Shown: positions 22,340 to 33,967, counted from the first letter of the stretch. The stretch is DNA of 64,000 nt from Branchinecta lynchi (GCA_023053575.1 JAKZAP010000020.1:20083998-20147997); one strand, 5' to 3'. Notes: generated from the letters alone by a model not told the origin. A program made the numbers and translations.

Positions 22340-22580
22340 TTCCAGCCTGAGCGGCTTGAGACTGAAGGAGGACCCTTGCCAAGAAGGGCCGAAACATAGC
22401 TCTAATAAAATGTAGCTGACTTATCCGTTTTGCACCGTCAAACATGATTCGCAGTCAGCTTGGACTGAAGGAACATCTAATTATAAAGGCCCACTGCAGG
22501 GTCATTTCTTCCCGTTACAGCCTGACGAAGACCCTTGCCAAGAAGGGCCGAAATATCACTGAATAAAATCTTAGCTCATT
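22340..22580 (+). repeat. Two F3 arms in tandem
   Basis: Both carry GGACCCTTGCCAAGAAGGGC or its near copy (22370-22395 and 22530-22550). The first continues into TAGCTGACTTATCCGTTTTG and the second into TCACTGAATAAAATCTTAGC. Confidence 0.65.
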
Positions 22581-22792
22581 TGTACTTAACCGCTGCTGCT
22601 AGTTATTGAAAAGGTGTGCTCTGAGACGTTGAGCGTCTCAGAACCCAATCACTGACGCAATAAGTTCCAATTTGCTTCATTTCATTTCGCCACCAGATAG
22701 CTTGCTACTATGCAGATGAATGATCATCAGTAATGAAAGAAGAACGAAGTACAACTCGAGCAAGTCAGTCAGAGGCGATCTCTTCCCCGAGG

Positions 22793-23215
22793 ACTCCTTC
22801 TGAGGTGTCCCCGCGTCTTATTTGTCCCAGGGACTTATTTGTGCTAGTCCCCACGGACGAAGAACGCTCCGACTAACATCACTATCGTCAAAAAATCACT
22901 CACTTACAGATTCGTTGAGGAATCGCTTTTGGGAGTTGCTGGTGTTCTTGTGTTATTATGGTTTAACACTGATTTTTAGAAAATCGAATCGTTTTACATT
23001 GGAAGTAATAAGAACTTAAAATTAAGTAAAAAAAAATCAGAATAAACAAAACCAGAAATAAAGGGGATCCGTACTTATTCCGTCACCTGAATACTGTTTT
23101 CGAAAAACATCCATTTTGGAAGCATTCTCCGTGTTCTCGTTGTTTTTCGTCCGCGGAGTCCACGTGGGGTGACTCCCTCTATTATCGCCGTTCCCTTGAT
23201 TCTCCGAGGAGTCCT
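22793..23215. mobile_element. Possible TIR element, CCCCGAGGACTCCT ends
   Basis: CCCCGAGGACTCCTTCTGAG near the left and GAGGAGTCCTCGGGG near the right are inverted. No clear target duplication; no coding. Confidence 0.35.
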
Positions 23216-23449
23216 CGGGGACCGGCGAGATTACGCCTTTGGATTCACTTTCCGAATAGCAAAGCGAGAATCCGCTGAGCGACAGAACAAACGTAAAGTC
23301 ATTTCGACAGATTGGGCATTTCCAACTTCTCTCTAGCTCGTCACCTTGTTGATTCCCTTTCCAAAGCTAGCGGAGCGCAAGAACAGGCTAGGAAAGCGAA
23401 GCGAGTTTTACCGCTGTTACAAAAAAACACACGGAAGTTAAACCAGCGG

Positions 23450-23690
23450 AGATTTCCAGACCGCCAGAATCGCCCTTAAAGCAATCTCTCAGCAAGAAAT
23501 TAAAGCTATTAAATTTCTTGGCAAACCGGGCAGTCCCCTTGTGGAACTCCGCAAGCGAGGGAGCCGAGAGAACAAATGCTTTCAAGAGAAGAGTGGACAG
23601 TGAGCTGAAAGACGTGTCCTCAAAACTAGCTACAGCATCCAGTGTCAACTTTCAAAGAGTAAGCACCAGCAACATCAAGAGGCTACAAAG
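23450..23690 (+). pseudogene. LINE ORF2 C-terminal remnant
   Basis: The frame reads NFLANRAVPLWNSASEGAER then TNAFKRRVDSELKD, matching the FxNRVxxxWNxLP...FKxRLD end of LINE polymerases. The frame opens upstream to at least 23461. No catalytic region, no clear tail. Confidence 0.7.
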
Positions 23691-23727
23691 CCTTGTCGTT
23701 AGCAAGTGCGATTTAAGGTAATTTTAA

Positions 23728-24076
23728 AGGACCGTCAAACCAATAGTACCAATGCATCCTACTTCCATAGCTGCATTCAACAATTTTTAAACCCCGGAGA
23801 CCCCAACTTTAATACATTACATCTGAACCCGGCGAATGACGCCTCACAAAAAACATTCGCCATGATTCACTAGTTTCCATATGGGCATTATACTGCCGAC
23901 GAGTGTTCGAGCTTTCTGGTTTTCTGCCCAGTTTTTGCTAGATGTCAATGGGTCTGGGAAAAAGGCTTAAAACAGACAAAGCCGTTGACAATTAGTTAAA
24001 GGCAGAGCTTTGTTTTAATGTGTCCCAGACAATTCTGGATACTGGAACATAAACAGTCAATAGTGAGAGGTCTGCT
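23728..24076. mobile_element. TTAA-type MITE, copy 3
   Basis: TTAA at 23724-23727 and 24077-24080; ends AGGACCGTCAAACC and (reverse) AGCAGACCTCTC. Interior shared with copies 1 and 2 (ATTCACTAGTTTCCATATGG). Confidence 0.8.
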
Positions 24077-24080
24077 TTAA

Positions 24081-24495
24081 GGTTAATGGCATGATAGTCT
24101 GCAATCGAAATGCGCGAGCCTACCTCTCAGACTTCAAGGGGGTGAGAACTTCAGTCATGAATCTCAGTTTCGACTCGCCGACTTGTCGCAGTGCATGTGC
24201 CAAGCAACAGCGGCGTCTTCGTTGCAATCATCCGCAAGTTGCCGCAGCTGTAGTTCCAAAGACGAAAGGTAGATGGCGTGGAAAAGATCATGCGACTGTC
24301 TAACCTGCAACAAGATTAAAGGTAAAAAAGGTGTAAAGGGGACGTTCACTCACTTTTTGAAAACAATGCAAGACACTACACCAATTTTTGGTGGGAAGCA
24401 CGGGCTCGAAAACCAGAAAAAGTACAAAATTAAAAATCGGCGGTCAACATAACCAACGGTTTGTAATCAGGAGAGAGGAACAGCAGTGAGTATAC
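24081..24495. other. No gene recognised
   Basis: A 70-residue + frame (24091-24303) carries no motif I recognise. Confidence 0.4.
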
Positions 24496-24503
24496 TCCCT
24501 ATG

Positions 24504-25778
24504 CAGGGGCGTCGCAAAGGGGGGGGGGGGGGTGCGCACCTTTTTGAGATTCGGTAAAATTTTGGGCCTCGTATTTTTTCGATAGCAGAGCTGTTCGATA
24601 TATTTACGGGGATTCGGTAGTTATAGCGAATCCTAAATAGGCTATCTGTACAAATGTCTTCGGTATAATGATTGGGATTCGGTATAGTTGCCAGTATTCG
24701 GTGGTTATCACGAATTTGGGGAGGGGAATTTACTGAAATCATTTGGTAATTTTTCGATGCCGGAACTATTCGGTATATTTATGGATATTCCGTAGTTACA
24801 CAGAATCCCGAATAAGCTATTGGTTCGAAATTATTCGGTATCATGATTGGGATTCGGTAATTTATTCAGTATAATTTCCAGAACTAGGAAGTTAACCACG
24901 AATCCTGATTTTTTTTTCCAGTTTCGACGAAAGTATACCGAATATGAATATTGTTTGGTAGTCTTTCGATACCAAAACATTCGGTGTAATAACCGGGATA
25001 ACGGTAGTTATACAGAATCCCGAACATGCTATCGGTCTAAACTTATTCGGGATAATAACTGGGATTCGGTAATTTATTCGTTATAATTGCCAGGATTCGG
25101 AAGTTGACACGAACCTCGAAACTCAGAAGAGCTCGAGTGAAGCACTGGTCGCAGACAAAAGGCATGATCTATAATATCATCAATAGTCCTTACTTTTATT
25201 TTGGATCCCAAAAAGAATATCTAATCATAAATATTTCGAAAATTCCTCCTGCAGCACTTTTCGTAACATTCTCTGTTTTGTGGAATGACGCGTCATTTGA
25301 CGTCCTAAAGCCAGTTTTAGGATTGAGATTTCGAAACATTAAAAGCTAGAATTTGGATGGAAATTAAGTTTGGCAGGAAAAAGCAACAACAACAAAAAAT
25401 CGCCAGCGGCGCTCACTTTATGTGATTATATGTAGTATATTGGCCAGACTACAGTTGCTTTTGCTGCCGGAACGTCGCTCCATCCGGTCCTAGACAAAAA
25501 AAAAATGGATTTCGAAAATTTTCGCTGGCGGCGCTAGATTTAATTTTCTATTGGCTAAGGTGTTACTTGTGTGGCTTATGTGGGCTTCGCCAAAACGCCA
25601 CTTAATAGTTGACTTATCGTCGTTCACTGCCATTTATTGTTACTCTTCCTACGTAATGGTTTCTGTTCCAAAATTTAAAGCTCGAATTCTTAGTTCTAGG
25701 ACTCGGTAAAATTTTTGAAAGATTCGGTAAAATTTTGGCTCTGCACCCCCCCACCGAAAATGCACTTGCGACGCCCTG
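24504..25778. mobile_element. Non-autonomous hAT element with perfect 8-bp TSD
   Basis: Ends CAGGGGCGTCGCAA and (reverse) CAGGGCGTCGCAAG, typical of hAT elements. TCCCTATG stands at 24496-24503 and again at 25779-25786. The 1275-bp interior has no transposase; its left 600 bp is a decayed tandem array of ATTCGGTA-containing blocks, and its right part has two GC-rich CGGCGCT segments (25405 and 25530). Poly-G and poly-C tracts sit just inside each end. Confidence 0.92.
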
Positions 25779-25786
25779 TCCCTATG

Positions 25787-26556
25787 ACTTAAGTACGAAA
25801 CACGGCGGTTATCCTACCGAAGAACAAGAAACGTCACCCAAACAAATCCTCCAAATTGACTCAAATCCCTGTTAGGCCAATCAACAACGATTGTTGTTTG
25901 TATATATGAACTTCACGTATCCTAGAAAAATGTCACAATTGGATTCCACGTCAAAAAACTGACCCTATCTTATCGTCAAACTAATATATATGGTTTCAGA
26001 ATTCCACTGTCCCTCATTGCTGAAAATATGGATGCCCTGCTCTGGAACATTCGAGAAATTCTTAGAACTAAATATTTTCTTAAAGTTTGAATAGCTTAAA
26101 CGATTGGCAAGGAGCTAATCGCCATGACGTTTCTGTTTCTTCGCTAGGCACACGGCGATTGTTTGTCGGCACGAGGTTAGTCTTGAGAGTGTTCGTGCGT
26201 TACTCTCGGGATTCTAAAGAAGCTCATCGATCCTAGAATTCTGCACGATGGGTCTGGAAAATGCGGGCAGAAGTCCCCTAACTACTAGACCTGCTAACAA
26301 ACCTCAACTTCCAAAGTTGATGATCAGAGATTTTCAATTTATAACTGTTGATTCTTCTGGTGTGTGAAAGTTTCATATTTTCCTTTTGTCTTGTTTTTCC
26401 CTTTGTACGTCGTCCTTTTTCTTTTACCCGTATTCGAGTCCAAAGCAGGATCCGAGCGACCGTGGGATGATCTAGTGGCTGAATTCAGAAGTATAGGGCT
26501 GTAGCTATCAAATTAGCTCCTAGAGGAAAATCGAAGAGAAATATTCAAGCCTAATT
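25787..26556. other. No gene recognised
   Basis: No motif or repeat recognised; intron 1 sequence. Confidence 0.4.
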
Positions 26557-29500
26557 GTGTTGCGAGAGCAACACTTTGGTTTTGTCCTCGTTTTTTTTTT
26601 TTTTTTTTTTTTTTTTCCTATGACTTCCGATTTCATTTTATTCCTGGTAACTGGGAAGGGTCTAACCTGTGCGGTTTTTACGGAAAGTGTGGACCTTAGG
26701 CCGGATTGATGAATATGACATTACATTTTGGAAAGCTCCGTAGAACTCTTGCCTGGGGCCAATAAGGATGGTTTTTGCTTGTCATCGAGCCAGAGCCTAC
26801 GGTTTGCGAAGTGAAGTGGAGTTGTATAGCCTATGTCGGAGAGGACCATCTCAAGTTGTGTAGCGAACCTTTCGTTTCATCAAACCATGTTTCTGCTTTC
26901 GAGTGGAAAGCTCCGTTCTAGCACGCTAGCAGGCAGGCACCAGTTTCAATTGAAGATGGACTAAAATCTATAAGTGTTAAATATATGCGGCAGTTACCCG
27001 GCCCCCAGAGCCAACATATCTTCTTTGAGTGATAAATAGAAAAATCTAAAGAGACAAAAAAGTGGCTTTTTCCCACGGGTCCGAAAGTGCTGCCATCTAT
27101 TGTTTCTGTCCATGTCTGCGACGATTCCAGCTGAGTTTATAATTTTTTTTTTTTTGCACTTGGGTTTGCGGTAGAGTAACGGTATCAGATGTGCCCCTTA
27201 AACTTTAAAAGTTCTCTCATTGCTAAAGAAACTAGAGCTTATCCTTTGCTCCTTTCTAAGTCGTGACGTTAGAAAGTTGGCCTACGGCAAAAAAGTCAAC
27301 TTTTGAACTAAGACAGGTAGAATTTTTTTTTCGACGGCAAGCGATAGCCACTGATGAGCTGATCAAAGTATATGTCATCCATTTTTTGGTAAAAAAATTC
27401 CTTCATGAGATACACCAGTTTGAAAATTTCAAAGGGGTTGACAACTTCAGTAGTAAGGTACATTGAAACCAAAAATAGGCGATAGCAGTTATGAGCCATG
27501 TAGGGGACTTTTAAACAACAGTCGACTGTTAGCTCATAATCATCTTCGGTAATGAGGGCCTTGCAGCTTTTGCTAGTTGGTGTACCTGTTATTTGTTTCC
27601 GGTGTATTCGATGGTAAGAAAAATTTGGTTCCATTTCTGTACGCGATTTCAGCTGAGTTTATCATTCGTTTTTTTGCACTTGGGTTTGCGGTAGAGAAAT
27701 GGTATCAGATGTACCTCTTAAACTTTAGAAGTTCTCTCATTGCTAAAGAAACTAGAGCTTATCCTTTGCTCCTTTCTAAGTGGTGACGTTAGAAAGTTGG
27801 CCTACGGCAAAAAAAAGTCAACTTTTGAACTAAGACAGGTAGAATTTTTTTTTTCGACGGCAATCGATAGCCGCTGATGAGCTGATCAAAGTATATGTCA
27901 TCCATTTTTTGATACACAAATTCCTTCATGAGATACACCAGTTTGAAAGTTTCAAAGGGTTGACAACTTCAGTAGTAAGGTACACACTGAAACCAAAAAT
28001 AGGTGATACCAGTTGTGAGACATGTAGGGGACTTGTACGCGGCAGTCGAGTGTTAGCTCATAATCATCTTCGGCAATGAGGGGTTTGCAGCTTTCGCTAG
28101 TTGGCGTACCTGTCATTTGATGGTAAGAACAATTAGGTTCCCAATTGTAAGACATGCAAGGGACTTGTCAGTAATAATAGGCTGTTATGCTACAAAAATC
28201 TTCAGCGATGAGGGGTTTGCAACTTTTGCTAGCCGGTGTACCCATTATTTTTATCCGGTGAACTTGATGTCTATCACGGGAAAGGGACTTGTCAGTAGAA
28301 TCGGTGCACGAGGGGCTAGAAATTTGTGCAAATTGTTGCACATTGTATTCGATTTATATAAAACTGACGGTAAGAAAGTTTGTATCGATGGTCTCTCGCT
28401 GTATCTTAGGATTTACTGTTTTCGCAACGGGTACAAACGATAATGTAAAACAAGGTAGTTTCGTAATAATTAATAGTGTCATCTATGGTATTTTAATCCT
28501 GAAAAGTTACGGATAGCTTTATAATACCAACTAGATTATATAGGATATTGTTCCAAGTTTTCATCCGTCACGATGTCTACGATTGAAAAGGATAAAGTTC
28601 AACTGACTGCAAAGTCAATTTAGTCCCTTTTTCCGATATTCTTTTGTTGTGGTTAGGGCAATCGATGCCCTTGATGAGCTGATCAAACTATATGTCATCC
28701 ATTTTTTTGAACAAAAATCCTTCATGAGATAAACCCGTTTGAAAGTTTCAAGGGGTTGACAACTTCAGGAGTAAGGTACACACTGAAACCAAAAATAGGC
28801 GATACCAGTTGTGAGACATGTAAGGGACGTGTAAGCAACAGTCGACTGTATGCAACAGTCGACTGTTAGCTCATAATCATCTTCGGCAATGAGGAGTTTG
28901 CAGCTTTTGCTAGTTGGTATACCTGTTATTTGTATCAGGTGTATTAGATGGTAAGAACAATTTTGTTCCCAAAAAGCCAAAACGGCTTTTATGCTATAAT
29001 CATCTTCAGCGATGAGGGGTTTGCAACTTTTAATAGCTGGTGTATCCATTATTTGTTCCGATGAATTTGATGTCAATCACGGGAGAGGGACTTGTAAGTA
29101 AGAATCGGTTCACGAGGGGCTAGAAATTTTTGAAAATTGGTGCACATTGTATTCGATATCTGTAAATATGACGGTAAGAAAGTTTGTATTGATGGTCTAT
29201 CGCTATAACCGAGGATTAACTGTTTACACAACGGGTACAAACGATACGGTAATCTAAAACAATAAGGTAGTTTTGTAATAATTAATAGTGTCATCTATGG
29301 TATTTTAATCCTGAAACGTTACGGATAGCTTTATAAAACCAACTAGATTATATAAGATATTGTTCCAAGTTTTCATCCGTCACGATATCTACGATTGAAA
29401 AGGATAAAGTCCAACTGACCGCCAAGTCAATTTAGTCCCTTCTTCCGATATTGTTTTGTTGTTGGTTTTACAACGCTAAAGAACAGCTTTTGATCATGTG

Positions 29501-29670
29501 ATTATTCTTTTTAGAACATACCATTTTAAAAGCTTCGATAAGTTGACAATTTCAGCATTTAACCGACAGCGAAGAAACAAAACCAAAGTGTTGCTCTCGC
29601 AACACTTTAGTCGGCGAAGCCGGACAAAGGTTGCGGCAACACTTCACGTTGCCCCGGCAACGTAGGTCTA
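26557..29670 (+). mobile_element. F4 element, complete copy, with hairpin ends and nested internal repeats
   Basis: The left end is GTGTTGCGAGAGCAACAC then TTTGGTTTTG, with a run of 26 T at 26591-26616. The right end is the inverted CAAAACCAAAGTGTTG plus three more hairpins to 29663. Internally, GATGAGCTGATCAAA blocks recur at 27354, 27876 and 28672; ATCATCTTCGGCAATGAGGG-type blocks recur at least five times; and a longer segment (28270-28640) repeats at 29090-29430. Reverse copies occupy 59412-60400 and 60721-64000. No transposase found. Confidence 0.85.
29588..29663. other. Cluster of four hairpins at the F4 right end
   Basis: GTGTTGCTCTCGCAACAC (29588-29605), CGGCGAAGCCG (29612-29622), GTTGCGGCAAC (29630-29640) and ACGTTGCCCCGGCAACGT (29646-29663) lie in a row. 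The same four occur in reverse order at 60727-60812. Confidence 0.85.
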
Positions 29671-30511
29671 GTCTTGACTTAAAAACCTGACACAACATAC
29701 CCACGGAAACTTCCGTTCCTAGATCCGAGCATTTTTGGGGGAGCAAGAGAAGAGAAATATGGACTTCTATAAATTGCGAACGAGTGGTCTGATTCGAGTG
29801 AAACTTCATGGGTGATACGAATCGATGGCCTCGACATGTAAAACATGCGTTCGAACCATATGCGATCACGATTAGGGGAATTGGGGGTGGGGGGACTTTT
29901 GACATGCACAAAAACCAAACGGATTGACCGAATGAGATGCAATTCGACAGTGCCAAGCTTATGCGGCCTAGATTTGTTATTTGGCGTCTGGGCCGGATTC
30001 GGCCAAGGTAGGGGGGGGGGGGGGGTACTGGAAACTTGCAGATAGGCTATGCTCCAATTTCAGTCAAACTTGATGAGGGAATTAAGAGATTGGGCCCGAA
30101 CCGGCTCCGACAACGTTGGTGGGAAGGGGGGGGGGGGGTACCGGAAGTTTCCATAAATGCTCAGATTCGAGTGAAACTTGGTAGATGGTATACACGAAGA
30201 TGCTTTAGGTGGTCGTTTTTTTTTATTCCGAACCAGATTCGGCCACGGTAGGTGGAAATAGAGTGAGTACCCGGAAATCGTGTAGCACGTCTAGGGATCA
30301 AACAAATGGATTTATTGGGATGAAAGTTTGAACAGTCATGTGCATTTGCAATCGAGACGATGCCGGAACTGCTCAGAAATGAGTGAAACTAAATATCCTA
30401 TTTCTATTTCCGAACCGCCTTTTTGGATGGCGGGTGTATTTTGTGACGTTTTCATCTACTTTCTTGTACAGCCTACTCGTACAAGTGCCATATGAGCTCG
30501 TAGCTCTTGTT
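29671..30511 (-). repeat. F2 element, 5'-cut by F4
   Basis: Body with poly-G stretches and GAGTGAAACTT blocks, ending in CAAGTGCCATATGAGCTCGT and AGCTCTTGTT. It matches the first part of 33968-35625 in reverse. It starts abruptly at the F4 end. Confidence 0.75.
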
Positions 30512-30664
30512 AATTTCATCAAAAACACATAAATTAAGCAAACATTTACCATTAACGGCCACTTTTAAGACAGAAGAATCCTGATTGTGGCCGTAATTCT
30601 AACCACCATGAATCCGCTATATCATTCCCTCATTACCTCCTCCCCTTTGAGGGGGGGTGGGGGG

Positions 30665-30968
30665 ATAATTTTTTTTTTTTTTTTTTTTTTTTTTAAATAA
30701 GTACCCTTTCCTCTTATCACACTTCTTTCCTTTTCAAATAATGGGATTTAACCATTCTCTTGAATGATGCCAGACTTACAGCCTCTCTGACCGATTCTGG
30801 AAGGTCATTCCAGGCGCTCACACCTATGTTCCTGAGAACAAATCCTGCTCTTGTTGTGTTTCTTCTCTCGTGAGCTAAATCCTCTGAATGTCGGGTAAAA
30901 TAAGGGTGATAAAACGAGTTAGTGTTAAAAAAATCATAAAAGTACTCGGGGCTTACCTTATTATAGTA
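30665..30968 (-). pseudogene. LINE 3' end with poly(A) tail
   Basis: The minus frame reads NTNSFYHPYFTRHSED, AGFVLRNIGVSAWNDLPE and SVREAVSLASFKRMVKSHYL, a typical LINE polymerase C-terminus. A T run at 30669-30696 is its poly(A) tail. The upstream part of the open frame lies in a MITE fragment (30969-31143). Confidence 0.8.
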
Positions 30969-31143
30969 AGCGTGGTAACTACTCATCTCTGTAACGTGAT
31001 TGGCCGGATTATTCCGTGGATTGATATTTTACCGAAGATTTAAAAATGTGTTGCAGCCTTGACGCCAAGAAGCAAAAATTCGTAACGGCGTGCGTAGTAA
31101 CTACGGTAAGTGGGGTGGAACATACTCGTCATATTCCGTCGAT
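30969..31143 (+). mobile_element. Right half of a GAGCGTGTTCCACCC MITE
   Basis: AGCGTGGTAACTACTCATCT, TGCAGCCTTGACGCCAAGAA and GTAACTACGGTAAGTGGGGT end in GGAACATACTC. The left half is missing. Confidence 0.7.
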
Positions 31144-31199
31144 CAAAGTATTCCTGCAGCCTAAGGTGACCGCAAATTAGACTGCCCTAAAAGGCTATG

Positions 31200-31405
31200 T
31201 CAGCTGAGATTTATTCTAACAGTATATTTAGCAGAGCAAAATAATACTAGAGAGTAGCGCCGAGACCTATGCTCTCCATTCTTTGCAAACGGACCATACT
31301 CGTAGCGCCGCCCACTACGCTTGCGGCATTTAAAGCTAGACACACTTGCCGATTTACAGATTTCTAGTAAAGCAAGGGCGCGGTCTGCACACACCAAGAA
31401 GACAA
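31200..31405 (+). repeat. Dispersed repeat R6
   Basis: GCAAAATAATACTAGAGAGT, AAACGGACCATACTCGTAGC and TTACTAGAAATC-type blocks (in reverse) match the split copy at 35650-36694. Unknown class. Confidence 0.65.
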
Positions 31406-31544
31406 TGGAGGATGTATCCTTTTTTTGCAGTGTCCAGGATGTGAAGTTATCCGAGCAAGCGCTAGTGTACGATTGAAAGAGTTTCAGTAGGGTTGTTCTC
31501 TACCGCTAGAGGCGATAGTATCGCTGCTATTCGAGTGTGTGTCA

Positions 31545-32262
31545 ATTTTTGGGATCCCAAAACGCAAGTGGAGGGATACCTATGACATCGTACAAGATGT
31601 CCGTCTGTCCATCTGTCCGTCTGTTAACGCGATAATTCTCGAAGGGAATGAGATATTTTGATGAAACTTGGTGTGAGGACTCTTTGGGTCAAGGGTAAGG
31701 TCAAGTTCGTAGATGGGCTCTGTAGCCCTACAATTAGGGGCGGGGGTTCAAATTGAGGGGCAAACAAAATATTTTTATACATCTAATGTGATAGTCGTTT
31801 ATGGGGTAAAAAGACATGCTGAACACGAATATGCAAAACATTTTTTCGTCCGACAAGTAGTTCGCCCGGGATCCGGCAAACACCAGAAAGTTTTTTGAAA
31901 GTAAAAGTTTCATTTGAAGTTGATTTTAATGTTCGATTTAGAGGTAAGAAGACATGCTGAACACGATGGTGAAATCCATTTTCTCGCGGGACGAGTACTT
32001 TGTTCGGAATCTGGCAAAAACCGGAAAATTTGTTAAAAGTAGTTAGAGGTAAGAAGACATGCTGAACACTTGTGTGAAAATCATTTTCTACCCGGACAAC
32101 TAATTCGCCCGAAATCCGCCCGAAACCGGAACATTTGTTAAAAGTTATAAGTTTTATGTGTATTTGATTAGAAGACAGATTTAGGGGTAGGAAGAAACGC
32201 TGAGTCTGTATATGACAATCATTTTTTACCCGGACATATAATTTGTCCGGAATCCGGTTGTA
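31545..32262 (+). repeat. F1 element with about three 137-bp units
   Basis: Left end TTTTTGGGATCCCAAAACGC, then GTCCGTCTGTCCATCTGTCC and the units. It has no right terminus; a new F1 left end follows directly. Confidence 0.8.
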
Positions 32263-32590
32263 AACGTTTTCGGGATCCCAAAACGTAAGTGGAGGGATAC
32301 CTATGACATCGCAAAATTTGTCCGTCTGTAAGCACGATAACTCTCGAAGAGAATGAGATATTTTGATGAAACTTGGTGTGAGGGTTCGTTGGGTCGTCGG
32401 ACCAGTCGAGTTCGTAGATGGGCTTTGTAGCCCTACATTTAGGGGTGGGGGAGGGGGTTCAAATAAGGGGCAAACAAAATATTTCGAAATATCTAATGTG
32501 ATAGTCGATCATGGGGTAAGAGACATGTTGAACACGATGTTGAAAACCATCTTGTCATCGGACAAGTTGGCTGGCGGATGGAACGAATAG
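32263..32590 (+). repeat. F1 left end, truncated, in tandem with the previous copy
   Basis: TTTTCGGGATCCCAAAACGT at 32268, a short GTCCGTCTG block and GAAACTTGGTGTGAGGGTTC. It ends in the first unit. Confidence 0.75.
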
Positions 32591-32985
32591 TTATCTATTA
32601 GTTAGAGGAACAAGTAAATCTAGGTTAGACGGTTCGATCCTTTAATAAAATCTTTTAATAGTAAATATCACCAAGTTAAATATCCAAGAAAAGCGAGATC
32701 AATGAGTTGTATCGCAGCGTAAACTAACATACAAAACAAACCAACTAAATAAAAGATAAAATGAAACCTGACAAACTACTAAATCTTTGCAGTTTCTTTA
32801 AGAAATTGCTATAGCCGAGAGAATACTTTGGTTTGTTTCTTGAGTATCGATTAAATGCTGAATTAGTCAACCGATCGTGGTTTTCAATAGTTTTAATTCC
32901 AAAAACACTTTTTGCCTGCACTGATGACGCAATCAGTAGTCTCACAGGCCTAGCTGTCCCTCAACGATGAAAAAAAAAAAAATCT
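32591..32985. other. No gene recognised
   Basis: AT-rich; small open frames only. Confidence 0.4.
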
Positions 32986-32989
32986 ACAG

Positions 32990-33145
32990 CCGGGGACTTT
33001 TTGCCATGGGGACGTTTCGGCAGGGGACGTTTTGATCGGGGACGTTTTGTCACGGATACGTTTTGTCGTGGGGACATCATTGTCATGGGGACGTTTTGTC
33101 ACGGGGACGTTTCGCCAGGGGACGTTTCAAATGAGGACGTTTGTC
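32990..33145. repeat. Array of about ten 15-17-bp units, GGGGACGTTTTGTCA
   Basis: Degenerate direct units of the form GGGGACGTTTTGTCACG fill 150 bp. The organisation is the same as the MULE terminal arrays at 49311-49535 and 54330-54494 although the motif differs. No inverted partner was found in the window. A LINE begins directly after it. Confidence 0.75.
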
Positions 33146-33785
33146 GACAACCCTGCCAAACAGCTTGAATTGGTGGACCTCCGTTCGACAGCGTTTCACG
33201 ACCAGATCATCCGGTTTGGATTTCACAAGAAAAATCCCCTTATATGCTACCTGACATACGTCCGTCCACTACTCGAATATGGATGCCCGGTATGGAATGC
33301 TGGGATCACTCAAGAACAAAGCGACCGACTCGAAGTGTTTCAAAAGAGAGCCTGCAAAATAATTCTTGGATCAAATTACATCGACTACAAAAATAGCCTA
33401 ACAACACTTCAGTTGGTCACTTTGTCCGAAAGACGCCACCAGTTGGTAATGAACTTCGGGATGACGTGCCTAGCAAGTGAGCAGCACCGCGATATTTTAC
33501 CTGCTTTCATTGCTCCAAGAACTGACAACCCAGCTACCCGGACATCCCAAAAAAACGCAGGGAAACAAAAACTAATTGCCCCACCAACTCACTCATCGGA
33601 CAGATACCTTAACTCATTTGTGCCATACTTTGTCAAATTTTATAATCAGCTACAGTGACATTTTGTAAATGCATCATTTAATTGTATATATAATTCGAGT
33701 GTATAAATTTGTTGACAATCCTACGCTATTTTTTGTGAAAACATAAATATTAAGGAAAATAAACATTGATTGATTGATTGATTGA
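33146..33785 (+). pseudogene. Non-LTR retrotransposon 3' end with (GATT)n tail
   Basis: The frame continues to 33658 and includes CYLTYVRPLLEYGCPVWNAG, RLEVFQKRACKIILGSNYID and, at the end, RYLNSFVPYFVKFYNQLQ. It is the same reverse-transcriptase family as the minus-strand copy at 5457-6056, including the conserved HRDILP block. A short 3' UTR with AATATTAAGG and AAATAAAC is followed by GATTGATTGATTGATTGATC (33764-33787), the element's tail. 5'-truncated: no catalytic motif. The first ~40 residues of the open frame are translated tandem repeat. Confidence 0.88.
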
Positions 33786-33966
33786 TCCGAGAAGCCAGAG
33801 CAAACTAACACTATGAAGTTGCGCCAAGACTTGAAAGAATTGACACAAACTCCAATAGCAGTGACACTAGCACCACTAGCGATAGTGAACGTCCCTACTG
33901 AAACTCTTATCAGTTGTGCACCAGCGCTGGCTAAAATACCGTAATATTTTGAACACAGCAAAAAAA
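33786..33966. other. No gene recognised
   Basis: Short stretch between the LINE tail and an F2 element; nothing identified. Confidence 0.4.
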
Positions 33967-33967
33967 A

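Noticed and set aside
28640..28700. Possible tRNA-like segment (GTGGTTAGGGCAATCG)
   Set aside because: No cloverleaf could be completed; it is part of the F4 internal repeat.
29588..29663. Integron attC-like site
   Set aside because: The stem-loops resemble it only superficially; there are no cassette genes or bacterial context, and the cluster belongs to a dispersed eukaryotic element end.
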